From Actinomycetota bacterium (lineage in GTDB: Bacteria; Actinomycetota; Actinomycetes; Streptosporangiales; Streptosporangiaceae): a stretch of DNA of 64,000 nucleotides. Location of the stretch: contig JAJPIV010000024.1 in assembly GCA_021324595.1 (NCBI GenBank), forward strand, positions 1-64,000, given 5' to 3'. The notes under the pieces are model-generated. The model ran no database searches. It was not told the DNA's origin and saw only the letters and a program-made list of their open reading frames with translations. Within the stretch, counting starts at the first letter, position 1, and each line of letters begins with the position of its first letter. Positions 44,024-53,204 of this stretch are shown here, in pieces. The position numbers and the translations under genes are program-made.

Positions 44024-46459
44024 ATGGAACCGGACGACGGCGGGCGGCAGGCCCCGGCCGCGGGCGAACCGCCCGGCCTGGGCTCCCGGCAGCCCGCCCC
44101 GGCTGCGGCACCCGCCGGCGGGGGCCTGTCCGGCGACGAGGCAGCCGCCCGCCTGGCCCGGTTCGGGCCGAACGAGATCGCCCCCGAGCGGCGGAGCCGG
44201 CTGCGGGCGCTCGCCGGCAAGCTGAACGGGCCGGTGCCGTGGCTGCTTGAGGCGGCGGTCGTCCTGGAGGTCGCGGCCGGCAAGGCGGTGGAGGCGGTGA
44301 TCATCGCCCTGCTGCTGGCGTTCAACGCGGCGCTGAGCTTCGCGCAGGAGGGCCGGGCGCAGGGGGCGCTGGCGCTGCTGGCGCAGCGGCTGCGGATCCG
44401 GGCGCGAGTGCGCCGCGACGGCCGCTGGCAGGTGGTGGACGCGCGCGAGCTCGTCCCGGGCGACGTGGTGCACCTGCGGCTCGGCGACATCGTGCCCGCT
44501 GACATCACCGTCGGCGAGGGGACCGTCTCGGCCGACCAGTCGGTGCTGACCGGGGAGTCGGCGGCGGTGGAGGCCGGGCCCGGGGCGCGGTTGTTCGCCG
44601 GGTCGCTGCTGCGCCGGGGGGAGGCGACCGGCACGGTGACGGCGACCGGGGTGGCCACCTATTACGGGCGCACCGCCGAACTGGTCCGCACCGCCAGGAC
44701 CGTCAGCCACCTCGAGCAGACCATCTTCCGGGTGGTGTGGGCGCTGCTGGCCATGGACGGGGCGCTGGTGGTGGCCATCCTGGCCTACGGGCTCGCCACC
44801 CGCCTGCCCGTGGCCGAGCTGCTGCCGTTCGTGCTGATCCTGGTGGTTGCCTCGGTGCCGGTCGCGCTGCCGGCGACGTTCACCCTGGCCACGGCCCTGG
44901 GCGCGACGACGCTGGCGCGGTCCGGGGTGCTGGTGACCCGCCTGTCGGCGATCGAGGAAGCCGCCGCGATGGACCTGCTGTGCACCGACAAGACCGGGAC
45001 CATCACCGAGAACTCGCTGTCGGTCGCGGCCGTGCGGTGCTACGGCCGCGCGTCCGACGCCGACGTGCTCGCCCTTGCCGCCGCGGCGTCCGACGAGGCG
45101 ACCCAGGACCCGATCGACCTGGCGGTGCTGGCGGCGGCGCGGTCGGCTGGGGCGGCGGCCGCCGCGCCCCCCGTCGCGTTCACCCCCTTCGATCCCGCGG
45201 CCAAGCGCTCGGAGGCGGTGATCGTGCGCGACGGGCAGCGGGTCCGGGTGGTCAAGGGCGCCCCGCAGGTGGTCGCGGTGCTCGCCGCCGGGCCGCCCGG
45301 GGTGAGCGCGGACGTGGCGGCCATGGCCGCGGACGGGACACGGGTGCTGGCGGTCGCCGCCGGCCAGCGGCGGCTGGAGCTCGCGGGACTGGTCGGCCTC
45401 GCGGACCCGCCCCGTCCCGACTCGGCCGCCCTGATCGCCCGGCTGTCCGCGCTCGGCATCCGCGTGATCATGGTGACCGGTGATGCAGCGGCCACCGCCG
45501 TGGCCATCGCCCGCCGGGTCGGGATCGGCACCCGGACCGGGGACGTCCGGGCCGTGCGGGCCCGGACCGGCGGCGAGCAGCCCGGGACCGGCGGCGGGCG
45601 GGCCCGGGCCGCGACGGGCCTGGACTTCGACGTGCTCGCCGGGGTGCTGCCGGAGGACAAGCTCCGCCTGGTCGAGATGGCGCAGCGGGCCGGCCACGTG
45701 ACCGGCATGACCGGCGACGGGGTGAACGATGCCCCCGCGCTGCGCCGGGCCGAGGTCGGCATCGCCGTCGCCACTGCCACGGACGTCGCCAAGTCCGCCG
45801 CCAGCGTCGTGCTCACCGAGCCCGGGCTGGCCAACATCGTGACCGCGGTGGAGGCGGGCAGGCGCGTCTACCAGCGGATGCTCACCTACACCCTCAACAA
45901 GATCGTCAAGACGTTCCAGGTGGCGCTCTTCCTCGGCCTCGGGCTGCTGGTCACCGGGCAGTTCGTCACCACGCCCCGGCTGGTGCTGCTGCTGCTGTTC
46001 GCCAACGACTTCGTGACGATGTCGATCGCCACCGACAATGTCGGCTACTCCCCTCGCCCCGACAGGTGGCGGGTGACCTCGCTGTCGCTGACCGCCCTGG
46101 GCATCGCCGTGCCCTGGCTCGCGGTGTCGTTCGCCACCTTCTACGTGGGCCGCTACGCGCTTGGCCTCGGCCTGGCAGCGACCCAGACGCTGGTGTTCGT
46201 GATGCTGGTCGCCACCGGCCAGGCCACCGTCTACCTCGTCCGCGAGCGCCGCCACCTGTGGCGGTCGCGCCCCAGCGGCTGGATGCTGTCCGCCACCGCC
46301 GCCGACCTGGTGATCGTGACCGCCCTGGCCTCGGCGGGCATCCTGATGGCCGCCATCCCGCTCACCGGCGTCCTGGTGCTGCTCGCCGCCGTCGCCGCCG
46401 CCACGATCCTGCTGGACCTGGCCAAGGTCCCGCTGCTGCGCCGCCTCCGCCTCACCTGA
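44024..46459 (+). CDS. Plasma-membrane H+-ATPase-type P-type ATPase (P3A)
   Basis: An 811-residue P-type ATPase. The PVALP motif in the fourth membrane helix (VASVPVALPATFTLA) and the short N-terminal cation-ATPase domain are typical of P3A proton pumps. Other motifs: TGESAAVEAG, DKTGTITENSLS (phosphorylation), KGAPQVV, MTGDGVNDAPALRRAEVGIAVA, and about ten membrane helices. It would extrude protons across the cytoplasmic membrane. The middle nucleotide domain has an extra Gly/Arg-rich insertion (around residues 505-530). The last 8 bases overlap the convergent LAL regulator. Confidence 0.88.
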   Translation: MEPDDGGRQAPAAGEPPGLGSRQPAPAAAPAGGGLSGDEAAARLARFGPNEIAPERRSRLRALAGKLNGPVPWLLEAAVVLEVAAGKAVEAVIIALLLAFNAALSFAQEGRAQGALALLAQRLRIRARVRRDGRWQVVDARELVPGDVVHLRLGDIVPADITVGEGTVSADQSVLTGESAAVEAGPGARLFAGSLLRRGEATGTVTATGVATYYGRTAELVRTARTVSHLEQTIFRVVWALLAMDGALVVAILAYGLATRLPVAELLPFVLILVVASVPVALPATFTLATALGATTLARSGVLVTRLSAIEEAAAMDLLCTDKTGTITENSLSVAAVRCYGRASDADVLALAAAASDEATQDPIDLAVLAAARSAGAAAAAPPVAFTPFDPAAKRSEAVIVRDGQRVRVVKGAPQVVAVLAAGPPGVSADVAAMAADGTRVLAVAAGQRRLELAGLVGLADPPRPDSAALIARLSALGIRVIMVTGDAAATAVAIARRVGIGTRTGDVRAVRARTGGEQPGTGGGRARAATGLDFDVLAGVLPEDKLRLVEMAQRAGHVTGMTGDGVNDAPALRRAEVGIAVATATDVAKSAASVVLTEPGLANIVTAVEAGRRVYQRMLTYTLNKIVKTFQVALFLGLGLLVTGQFVTTPRLVLLLLFANDFVTMSIATDNVGYSPRPDRWRVTSLSLTALGIAVPWLAVSFATFYVGRYALGLGLAATQTLVFVMLVATGQATVYLVRERRHLWRSRPSGWMLSATAADLVIVTALASAGILMAAIPLTGVLVLLAAVAAATILLDLAKVPLLRRLRLT

Positions 46460-49343
46460 GGGCGTGCGCCGGACCCGCCGGGCAGGTTCCCGGCCCGGCC
46501 TCGCGCGGGGCGCCGGCCAGGGCGCCGGGCAGCTCCCCGCGGGCGCGGATCTGCAGCTTGCGGTACGCGCTCCCCAGGTGGTTCTCCACCGTCTTGACGC
46601 TCACGCACAGCGCCTGGGCGATCCCCGCGTTCGTCAGGCCCTGCCCCGCGAGCCGGGCCACGCGTTCCTCTGCGGCAGTGAGGGCGCCGGGGCCCTGAAC
46701 TGCGCGGCGTCGCGGCCTGGCCCCGGCCATCCGCAGCTCGGCGAGGGCCCGGGCGGCCAGCTGCTGCGCGCCGCAGCGATCGGCGAGCTGGAGGCCGGCG
46801 GCGAGCGGGGCGCGGGCGCTGACGGGCTGCCGGGCGCGGCGGAGCGCGGCGCCGAGCTCCACCTGGCTCCGGGCTTCCTCCAGCGGGGAGGGGCATCGCC
46901 GGGCGTGCGCCACCGCGCGCTGCAGCGAGCCGATCCCGGCCTTGCCGCCCTCGATCAGGCCGGCGACGCGCAGTGCCCGGCTCCGGGCCCGCGGCCAGCC
47001 GGCGGCCTCGGCCAGCCGCAGCTCGGCGGCCACCAGTGCCCGGGCCTGCGCGCGGGAGCTGGCGGGAAGCGCCCTGGCCAGGGACGACCGCCACGAGACC
47101 AGGACCGGGTTGGTCACGTTCAGCGCGTCGTAGATCGTCCCGGCGGCTCGCAGGTCGGCTGCCGCGCCGGCCAGGCTGCCGGCCAGCGACCGCAGCTGGC
47201 CGCGCATCTCGAGCAGGAAGGCCTCGGTCAAGGTGGACTGCCAGCCGGGGCGCAGCGTGATCTCCTCCACCGCCGCCGCCAGGTCGGCCAGCCCCGGCCT
47301 TTCCGCCAGGGCGTCGAGGCCGAAGCGCAGGACCGACACCAGCGCGAGCATGTCCCCGCCCTCCCGGGCGGCCTCGGCCGCCACCCGCAGATCGGCCTCG
47401 GCCGCGGCCAGGTCCCCCGCCTGCGTGGCAAGCCACGCGCGGCACGCGAGTGCCTGAAGGCGCCCGCGGGCCGACCCCCGCCGGCCGGCGTCCCTGAGCA
47501 TCTCGCCGACCAGCTCACGCGCCTGCTCGTGCTCTTCGACCAGCAGGAGGGCGCCGACGGCCTGGGCCAGGGACGGGTCGGCCGGCCCCGCGTCGGCGAG
47601 GAACCTCCCGCTGTCGAGCCCCCGGCGGACCAGGCACGCCACCTCCCCGCGGCCGCCCCCCCGCCAGGCGGCGACCGCGGCGAACAGCAGGGCCAGGGGC
47701 CTGGCGCCTGGATGGCCTTCCCCGATCATCCGGCGGCGGTCGGCGGCCCGGCGGTCGAAGTCGGCGACGAAGCGGCTGTCGTAGGCCTCCAGGCCGGCCT
47801 GCCTTCTCTCCAGCTGGAGGCGGACCTCGGGGCACCCGTCGGCGAGCTCGCCGATCGCCGAGCGGAGCAGCGGGATCCGCGCCTCCCAGCATCCAGTGGA
47901 TCCCAGCACGTCCGCGAGGTCACAGGCGATCGAGGCCCGCGTGCGCGCGTCGCGCGCCTCCGCGTGAGCGGCGCGCAGGTGCTCGGCAGCCCGCGGGTCG
48001 CGCATCAGGGCTTCCGCCCGGCCGAGCTCGTGGAGCACCCCAGCGCGATCCTGGCAGGCTCGGCTCTCATCGAGGAGCCGGCGCAGGTAGGCCACCGCGC
48101 TCTCCGGGGCGCCCCGGGCGATCGCCCTGGCCGCGGCGGCGCGGAGCCGGTCCCGGATATCCCCGGCGGACCTGGGCGCGGTGGCCAGCAGGTGAGCCGC
48201 CACCTCCTCGGCGTCGGCGCCCTCCTGGCCGAGCAGCCGCGCGGCGTGCCGGTGGGCCTTGTCCCTGGCACCACCGGGCATCTCCTCGTATATCGCGGCG
48301 CGAACGATCGGGTGGGCAAAGCGCAGCGGATGGCGGCCGCGGAGGATCCCGGCGCTGACCAGCTGGTCGACCGCAGTCAGCACGTCATCGTCGGCCAGCC
48401 CGGCCAGCGCCGCGACCCGGCCGGCGTCCGCGTGCTGCCCCAGCACCGCGACCGCGCGGGCGACGGCGGCAGCGGGCGCGCCCAGCCGCAGCAGGCGCGA
48501 CCGGATCGCGCGCGCCACCGTGTCCGGACCGGCCCGGGCTACCCGCCCGGCGGCGGCCGCCGTCGGCCGCACCCCCTCGCGCGCCAGCCAGTCCAGCAGC
48601 TCGCGCAGGTAGAACGGCACCCCGCCGGTGGCCTGCAGGCAGGCGCCGGTGAACCTCTCGTCCGGGGGCCCGAGCGCCGATTCCACCAGGAGGGCCGTCG
48701 CCTGCCTGCTCAGGGGCCTCGGGCGGAGCACCGTCACGCCGCTCATGCCCGCCAGGTCAGCCACGGTCCCTGGCACCTGGCCGGGCTCCCCGGTCCGGAT
48801 GGCGACGAGCATCACCACCGGCATGGCCTCGAGCCGAACGGCGACGTGCGACAGGTACCGCTGCGACGGCAGGTCGGCCCAGTGGGCATCGTCGACCACC
48901 ATCAGCAGCGGGAACCGCTCGGCCAGGTCGGCCGTCAGGGTGAACAGGCCGTGCAGGGCAGCGTAGAGCCGCTCGGGCGCGTGCGCCCCGTGGTCTTCCA
49001 GGCATCCGCCGCCCACGACGTCCCAGGCTGCCCGGGCCGCCGCCGAGGACACCTCTGCGGCCCGGCCCCGGCCGACCGCCCGGCGCAGGACGGGCCCGAA
49101 GAGCTGGCGGACCACCCCGTAGGAGTAGTCGCGCTCGAGGGGTGAGCCGACCGCCGTCAGGACCGTTGCCCGGCCGGACGCCCGCGCCAGGGCGCAGGCT
49201 TGCCCGCACAGGGCGGTCTTGCCGATGCCCGCCGGGCCCTCGGCTACCGCGACCCAGCCCCTGCCCTGGCCGGCAGCGGCGATCGCGGCGCCGATCAGCC
49301 CGAGCTCCTCGTCTCGCTCAAGCAGTCCGCCGGCGCCGCCCAC
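46452..49343 (-). CDS. LuxR-family LAL transcriptional regulator
   Basis: A 963-residue large ATP-binding LuxR-type regulator: N-terminal AAA/STAND ATPase with Walker A GPAGIGKT, Walker B LLMVVDDAHWAD and FAHPIVRAAIYE; a long TPR-like helical middle (about residues 400-880); and a C-terminal LuxR helix-turn-helix (LTAAEERVARLAGQGLTNAGIAQALCVSVKTVENHL). The GTG at 49343 starts it close to the LLERDEEL motif common in the family; a TTG at 49352 is possible. It is divergent from the lipoprotein gene at 49486. Its target is unknown. Confidence 0.88.
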   Translation of the reverse strand: MGGAGGLLERDEELGLIGAAIAAAGQGRGWVAVAEGPAGIGKTALCGQACALARASGRATVLTAVGSPLERDYSYGVVRQLFGPVLRRAVGRGRAAEVSSAAARAAWDVVGGGCLEDHGAHAPERLYAALHGLFTLTADLAERFPLLMVVDDAHWADLPSQRYLSHVAVRLEAMPVVMLVAIRTGEPGQVPGTVADLAGMSGVTVLRPRPLSRQATALLVESALGPPDERFTGACLQATGGVPFYLRELLDWLAREGVRPTAAAAGRVARAGPDTVARAIRSRLLRLGAPAAAVARAVAVLGQHADAGRVAALAGLADDDVLTAVDQLVSAGILRGRHPLRFAHPIVRAAIYEEMPGGARDKAHRHAARLLGQEGADAEEVAAHLLATAPRSAGDIRDRLRAAAARAIARGAPESAVAYLRRLLDESRACQDRAGVLHELGRAEALMRDPRAAEHLRAAHAEARDARTRASIACDLADVLGSTGCWEARIPLLRSAIGELADGCPEVRLQLERRQAGLEAYDSRFVADFDRRAADRRRMIGEGHPGARPLALLFAAVAAWRGGGRGEVACLVRRGLDSGRFLADAGPADPSLAQAVGALLLVEEHEQARELVGEMLRDAGRRGSARGRLQALACRAWLATQAGDLAAAEADLRVAAEAAREGGDMLALVSVLRFGLDALAERPGLADLAAAVEEITLRPGWQSTLTEAFLLEMRGQLRSLAGSLAGAAADLRAAGTIYDALNVTNPVLVSWRSSLARALPASSRAQARALVAAELRLAEAAGWPRARSRALRVAGLIEGGKAGIGSLQRAVAHARRCPSPLEEARSQVELGAALRRARQPVSARAPLAAGLQLADRCGAQQLAARALAELRMAGARPRRRAVQGPGALTAAEERVARLAGQGLTNAGIAQALCVSVKTVENHLGSAYRKLQIRARGELPGALAGAPREAGPGTCPAGPAHALR

Positions 49344-49396
49344 GGGGACCAAGCGTAGGCAATCCGGCCGCCTCGCCCGCGGGCTGGCGAAAACAT

Positions 49397-49409
49397 GGGG
49401 GTCGCCCCC
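49397..49409. promoter_or_regulatory. Small inverted repeat between the LAL and lipoprotein genes
   Basis: GGGGG (49397-49401), TCG, CCCCC (49405-49409), flanked by CATG on both sides (one base out of register), lies in the 142-bp divergent region. It may be an operator. Confidence 0.25.
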
Positions 49410-49485
49410 TCATGACAGGGACCGGCCGGGCCGGCCATCATCCCGCCCTGGAACCGCCCGATCGACGCCGAGAGGTGAGGCAAGC

Positions 49486-50097
49486 GTGAGCAGGCACCGC
49501 CGCCGGGCAGCCGGGGCCGCGCTGGCCGTCACGGCCGCCCTGATCGCTGGATGCGCGGGAACGTCCGGCCCTGCCTCCCCGGCAGCCGGCCCGGCTGGCA
49601 GCGGTGCCGCTCACGGCGGCTCGGCCGCGCCGGCCACCGGCGCGCCGCAGGCCGGGCCGGTCACGTTCACCGGGACCGTCACCCTCTCCGGTGCCGACAC
49701 CGCGAGGGGCCGCTTCACCGACACGTCCAGCCGCAAGGACCCGCTCGGCAACGTGTTCGCCAGCTGCCAGGACTGGGCCAGGCACCTCATCAACGGCGCG
49801 CCGGACGCCGGGGTGGACTTCGTCAATCCCGGCCCGCAGGCACCCGTCGGCGGCCGGGACATCGGCGTCGCCTTCCTGATCCAGGGATACGGCGGGCCGG
49901 GCACCTACACCCAGAAGTCACCGGGGATCAGGGCCGAGATCTCCGATGGGCTCGACAGCTTCGGGAACCCCTCGAGCTTCGTGATCGTGGTGAATCCCGA
50001 CGGCAGCGGTCACCTGACCTTCACCGGCGCCTCCGGCGTCAACGGCACTAGCCCTGCCAAGAAGGTGTCGGGGTCCCTCATCTGGACCTGCCGGTGA
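49486..50097 (+). CDS. Secreted lipoprotein of unknown function
   Basis: A 203-residue lipoprotein. The signal peptide has a basic start (SRHRRRAAG), a hydrophobic core and lipobox LIAGC (around residues 18-22). A Gly/Ala/Ser/Pro linker (25-60) leads to a beta-rich domain with VTFTGTVTLSGADTARGRFTD near its start and SGSLIWTCR at the end, with two cysteines likely paired. I do not recognise the domain. GAGAGGTGAGG upstream supports the GTG at 49486. Confidence 0.7.
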   Translation: MSRHRRRAAGAALAVTAALIAGCAGTSGPASPAAGPAGSGAAHGGSAAPATGAPQAGPVTFTGTVTLSGADTARGRFTDTSSRKDPLGNVFASCQDWARHLINGAPDAGVDFVNPGPQAPVGGRDIGVAFLIQGYGGPGTYTQKSPGIRAEISDGLDSFGNPSSFVIVVNPDGSGHLTFTGASGVNGTSPAKKVSGSLIWTCR

Positions 50098-50171
50098 GAG
50101 CCGGCGCGCCGCGGCCATGGCGCCCGGCGTGACCACGTCCGCGCGCACGCCGGCGGGCCGCCACGGGCCTG

Positions 50172-50391
50172 ATGCTGGCATCCGCCGCGGCGCTGGCCGT
50201 CGCCTGCTCGCCCTTGTCCCCGGCACCTGCCCACGCCCCGGCGGGCAACTGCCGCCCCGGGTCCTGGCCTGCCAGCGCAGTCCAAAGCCCCGGGCGCTGG
50301 CGCACCGGGCACGAGCGCACCGGGTGCCCCGTCGGCGCCGTCGACGCCGGCCCAGGCCGGGCCAGGTCCGTGCCCGGTCCGCGACCTGGGG
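50172..50391 (+). pseudogene. Displaced signal peptide and linker of the DUF4232 gene (frameshift)
   Basis: An ATG at 50172 opens a frame encoding a lipoprotein-like signal (MLASAAALAVACSPLSPAPA). The Ala/Pro/Ser linker typical of DUF4232 proteins (APGAGAPGTSAPGAPSAPS) and the domain itself are in the next frame. A one-base shift near 50245 would join them into one protein ending at 50793. Either a real mutation or an assembly error. Confidence 0.55.
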
Positions 50392-50793
50392 GTGAAGCTG
50401 GGACTGAGCCAGGGCACCGCCGGGAGCACCGACCAGGTCATCGACTTCACCAACATCGGCCCCGTGGCCTGCACGCTGCACGGCTACCCGGGCGTGGCGC
50501 TCGCAGGCGGCTCGCCGGTCGCCCAGATCGGCGCGGCGGCGGCCGAGGACCCGTCGCCACCGCGGCAGCTGGTCACCATTGCGCCGGGGCAGGTGGCGAA
50601 CTCGTTGCTCAGGATCGGGCGGGCGGCCAGCCTCCCGCCCTCCGCCTGCGACCTGGCGCCTGCCAGCTACCTGCAGATCTACCCGCCGGACCAGACAACG
50701 CCGGTGTACCTCGCCTACCCGGCGACCGCCTGCTCATCCAAGAGGGCAAGCATCCTGAGCGTGAGCGTGGTCATGCCCGGCCCGGGCGGCTGA
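50392..50793 (+). CDS. DUF4232 domain protein
   Basis: In frame from the GTG at 50392 this gives 133 residues, essentially the whole DUF4232 domain: LGLSQGTAGSTDQVIDFTN, CTLHGYPGVALAGG, VTIAPGQVANSLLRI, then two further cysteines (SACDLAP, ATACSS). DUF4232 domains are exported beta-sandwich domains of actinobacteria with no known role. As written it has no signal peptide; the natural N-terminus is in the preceding frame (50172-50391). The domain codon use is normal, so the frameshift is recent or artefactual. Confidence 0.7.
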   Translation: MKLGLSQGTAGSTDQVIDFTNIGPVACTLHGYPGVALAGGSPVAQIGAAAAEDPSPPRQLVTIAPGQVANSLLRIGRAASLPPSACDLAPASYLQIYPPDQTTPVYLAYPATACSSKRASILSVSVVMPGPGG

Positions 50794-50863
50794 GCGAGGA
50801 CGCCGCCGTTCCCGCCCCGGCGCGGCCGGACCCGCCCGCCGGGGATGCCCGCCACGGAGGCGG

Positions 50864-51535
50864 TCACCATCGCGCCACCGTGACCACGCCCGAGGGCACG
50901 GCCTGCCAGCATGCGAAGCCCGCGGCCGGGTCCTCACCATCGCGGGCGGCCTCGGGCACCGGGGCGTCGCCGGGACGCTGCCGCAGGACCGACCGGGCCG
51001 CCCGCACCCGCAGGCCAGCGGCGTTCACCGCGGCGAGGGTCCGGTCGCGGGTCAGGAAGCGGGCCGCCGAGTAGAACGGATGGCCGGCGGCGCCCTTGCG
51101 CTGGTAGAAGCGGCCCCAGGCCGAATCGGCGAACACCTCGCCCAGCACGACCGCGCCGTCGTCGCGGATCACCCGGCGGGCCTCGGCGAGCAGCGCGGCA
51201 GGATCGTCGGCGAAGCAGACCGTGACCACGATCAGCACCGCGCCGAGGGCGCCGGAGCGGAACGGCAGCCGCTCACCGACTCCCCGGACCACGGCGACGC
51301 CGCGGGAGCGGGCCAGGGCCAGCGGCACGGCGGCCGGGTCGAGGCCCACGTCCACCCCGAGCGCCTGCGCGAACCGGCCGCTGCCCACTCCGACCTCCGC
51401 CCACGGCCGGGGCAGGCCGGCCAGCAGCGGCCTCAGGCACGCCACCTCCGCGGGGAACACCACCGCTCCCGCCGGTCCCTCGTACCAGGCGTCGTACCGC
51501 CCCGCCAGGCGATCGAACAGCTTCGCCGTGCTCAT
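50864..51535 (-). CDS. Class I SAM-dependent methyltransferase
   Basis: A 223-residue methyltransferase of the Methyltransf_11 type: motif I WAEVGVGSGRFAQAL, acidic end of strand 2 (VDVGLDP), motif post-I/IV GALGAVLIVVTVCF and the LLAEARRVIRDDGAVVLGE segment. Length is typical for small-molecule methylation enzymes. The promoter appears leaderless or nearly so: TATGAC (complement of 51541-51546) lies six bases before the ATG, overlapping the inverted repeat ATGAC-AC-GTCAT (51534-51545). Confidence 0.82.
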   Translation of the reverse strand: MSTAKLFDRLAGRYDAWYEGPAGAVVFPAEVACLRPLLAGLPRPWAEVGVGSGRFAQALGVDVGLDPAAVPLALARSRGVAVVRGVGERLPFRSGALGAVLIVVTVCFADDPAALLAEARRVIRDDGAVVLGEVFADSAWGRFYQRKGAAGHPFYSAARFLTRDRTLAAVNAAGLRVRAARSVLRQRPGDAPVPEAARDGEDPAAGFACWQAVPSGVVTVARW

Positions 51536-51767
51536 GACACGTCATAGTCTCCCGGGCGAGGCGCGCTCCCGCCATGGCCGGACGTCCCGCCGCCGCGACG
51601 CGCCACCGCCAGGGCGCGGCAGCTGACCGATGCCGCGCGGGAACGTGACATTCGGCTCTGGGCCGGCCCGGTGACCGGGGCGCAGCCTGGGAGCACGCGC
51701 CCGCTCCCGCGCCTGCGGCGGCGGGCCGCCGGGGCGGGCGCCACGGGCGCCGGGATGCGAGCGGGCG

Positions 51768-53204
51768 ATGATGGCGGGACAGGACACCTGGCGGGCGGCG
51801 GGCCGGAACCGGTACGCGGACCTGCTGCGGGTCGCCGCCATCGCGGGCGTGGTCCTCGGCCACTGGCTGCTGGTCAGCATCACCTACGGCAACGGGCGGC
51901 TGTCGGGGCGCGATGCCCTGCTGTACGTGAGCTGGGGGCGCTGGGTCACCTGGCTCTTCCAGGTGATGCCGGTGTTCTTCCTCGTGGGCGGGTATGCCAA
52001 CGCGGTGTCGTGGGCGGCGCACCACCAGCAGGGTCTGACGTGGACGGCGTGGGTGCGGCGGCGGGCCATGCGGCTGCTGTGGCCGGCGACCGGGTACGTG
52101 ACGGTGGCCGCGCTCGCCGCCGCCGGGGCGCGGGCGGCCGGGGTCCCCGCCGGCGAGCTGGCCGAGGCCGGCTGGCTGGCCGGGCTGCACCTGTGGTTCC
52201 TCCCCGTCTACCTGCTGCTGATCGCGCTGACGCCGGCGCTGCTGGCCGCCCACCGGCGGTGGGGGCTGGCGGTCCCGGCCGTGATGGCCGCCGGGGCGGC
52301 CGCCGTCGACGTCGGCTCGGTCGGCTGCCGGCTGCCGCTGATCGGCTTCGTCAACTACCTGATGGTCTGGGGCTCGATCCACCAGTGGGGGTTCGCCTGG
52401 CAGGACGCGACGCTGACCCGGGCCCGGTGGCGCCCGTGGGCGCTGGCTGCGGGCGGCGGCGGGGCGCTCGCCGGGCTCCTGGCCTGGGGCCCGTTCCCGG
52501 TGGACATGATCGGAGCGGGGGAGCGGATCGGCAACACCACCCCGCCGTCGGTCGCGCTGCTGGCCTTCGCCGCCGCGCAGGCGGGCCTGCTGCTGGCGGC
52601 CGAGCCTGCCCTCACCCGGCTGCTGGCCCGCCCTGCCTGGTGGCGGCAGGTCAGCCGCCTCAACCCCCTGGTGATGAACACCTACCTGTGGCACATGGCG
52701 CCGGTGATCGTGATCGCCGTCGCGTTCTACCCCACCGGGGTGATGCCGCAGCCGTCCGTCGGCACGCCGCTGTGGTGGGCGCTGCGGCCCGCGTGGTTCG
52801 CCTTGCTGGCCGCCGTGCTGGTCCCGCTCGTGCTCGGGATCACCCGGGCGGAGCGGCCGCTGGCCCGGCTGCCGGCCGGGGTCGGCCCGGCCGGGCCCTG
52901 GTCCCCGGTGCTACTCGCCGGGGGCCTGGCCGCGGCCTCGGCCGCCCTCGCCCGGATCGCCATCGCGGGATTCGCCCCCGGCGGCCATGCTCCGGTGTCG
53001 GTCCTGGCGGCATACGCGGGCGGCGTGCTGCTGGCCTTCGCCTCCGGCCGCGCCGGCGCGGGGCGATCCCGGCGCGCCCCTGTCCCGCCGCCCCGCGCCC
53101 CCATCCCGCCGCCCCGCGCCGGCGTGGTCGGCGCCGGGCCGGCGCCGCCGCGGCGATCCGGCCGCCCGCCGGTCGCGTCCCGGGAAGGCAAGGAGGGACC
53201 GTGA
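51768..53204 (+). CDS. Membrane acyltransferase (acyltransferase 3 family)
   Basis: A 478-residue polytopic membrane protein with about ten helices of the acyltransferase-3 type. It has RYADLLRVAAIAGVVLGHWL (the conserved His in the first helix), VFFLVGGYANA, WVRRRAMRLLWP (conserved arginines) and FVNYLMVWGSIHQWGF. Such proteins acylate extracellular sugars, lipids or peptides. The tail (about 435-478) is Pro/Arg-rich. The stop shares its last base with the ATG of the next gene (TGATG), so they are translated together. Confidence 0.8.
   Translation: MMAGQDTWRAAGRNRYADLLRVAAIAGVVLGHWLLVSITYGNGRLSGRDALLYVSWGRWVTWLFQVMPVFFLVGGYANAVSWAAHHQQGLTWTAWVRRRAMRLLWPATGYVTVAALAAAGARAAGVPAGELAEAGWLAGLHLWFLPVYLLLIALTPALLAAHRRWGLAVPAVMAAGAAAVDVGSVGCRLPLIGFVNYLMVWGSIHQWGFAWQDATLTRARWRPWALAAGGGGALAGLLAWGPFPVDMIGAGERIGNTTPPSVALLAFAAAQAGLLLAAEPALTRLLARPAWWRQVSRLNPLVMNTYLWHMAPVIVIAVAFYPTGVMPQPSVGTPLWWALRPAWFALLAAVLVPLVLGITRAERPLARLPAGVGPAGPWSPVLLAGGLAAASAALARIAIAGFAPGGHAPVSVLAAYAGGVLLAFASGRAGAGRSRRAPVPPPRAPIPPPRAGVVGAGPAPPRRSGRPPVASREGKEGP

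Noticed and set aside
43721-46255. 844-codon open frame antisense to the P3A ATPase
   Set aside because: Shadow frame; composition is Arg/Gly/His-rich and the G-rich repeat runs through it.
46464-49145. 893-codon open frame antisense to the LAL regulator
   Set aside because: Shadow frame without motifs; the LAL gene has Walker A, Walker B and a LuxR domain.
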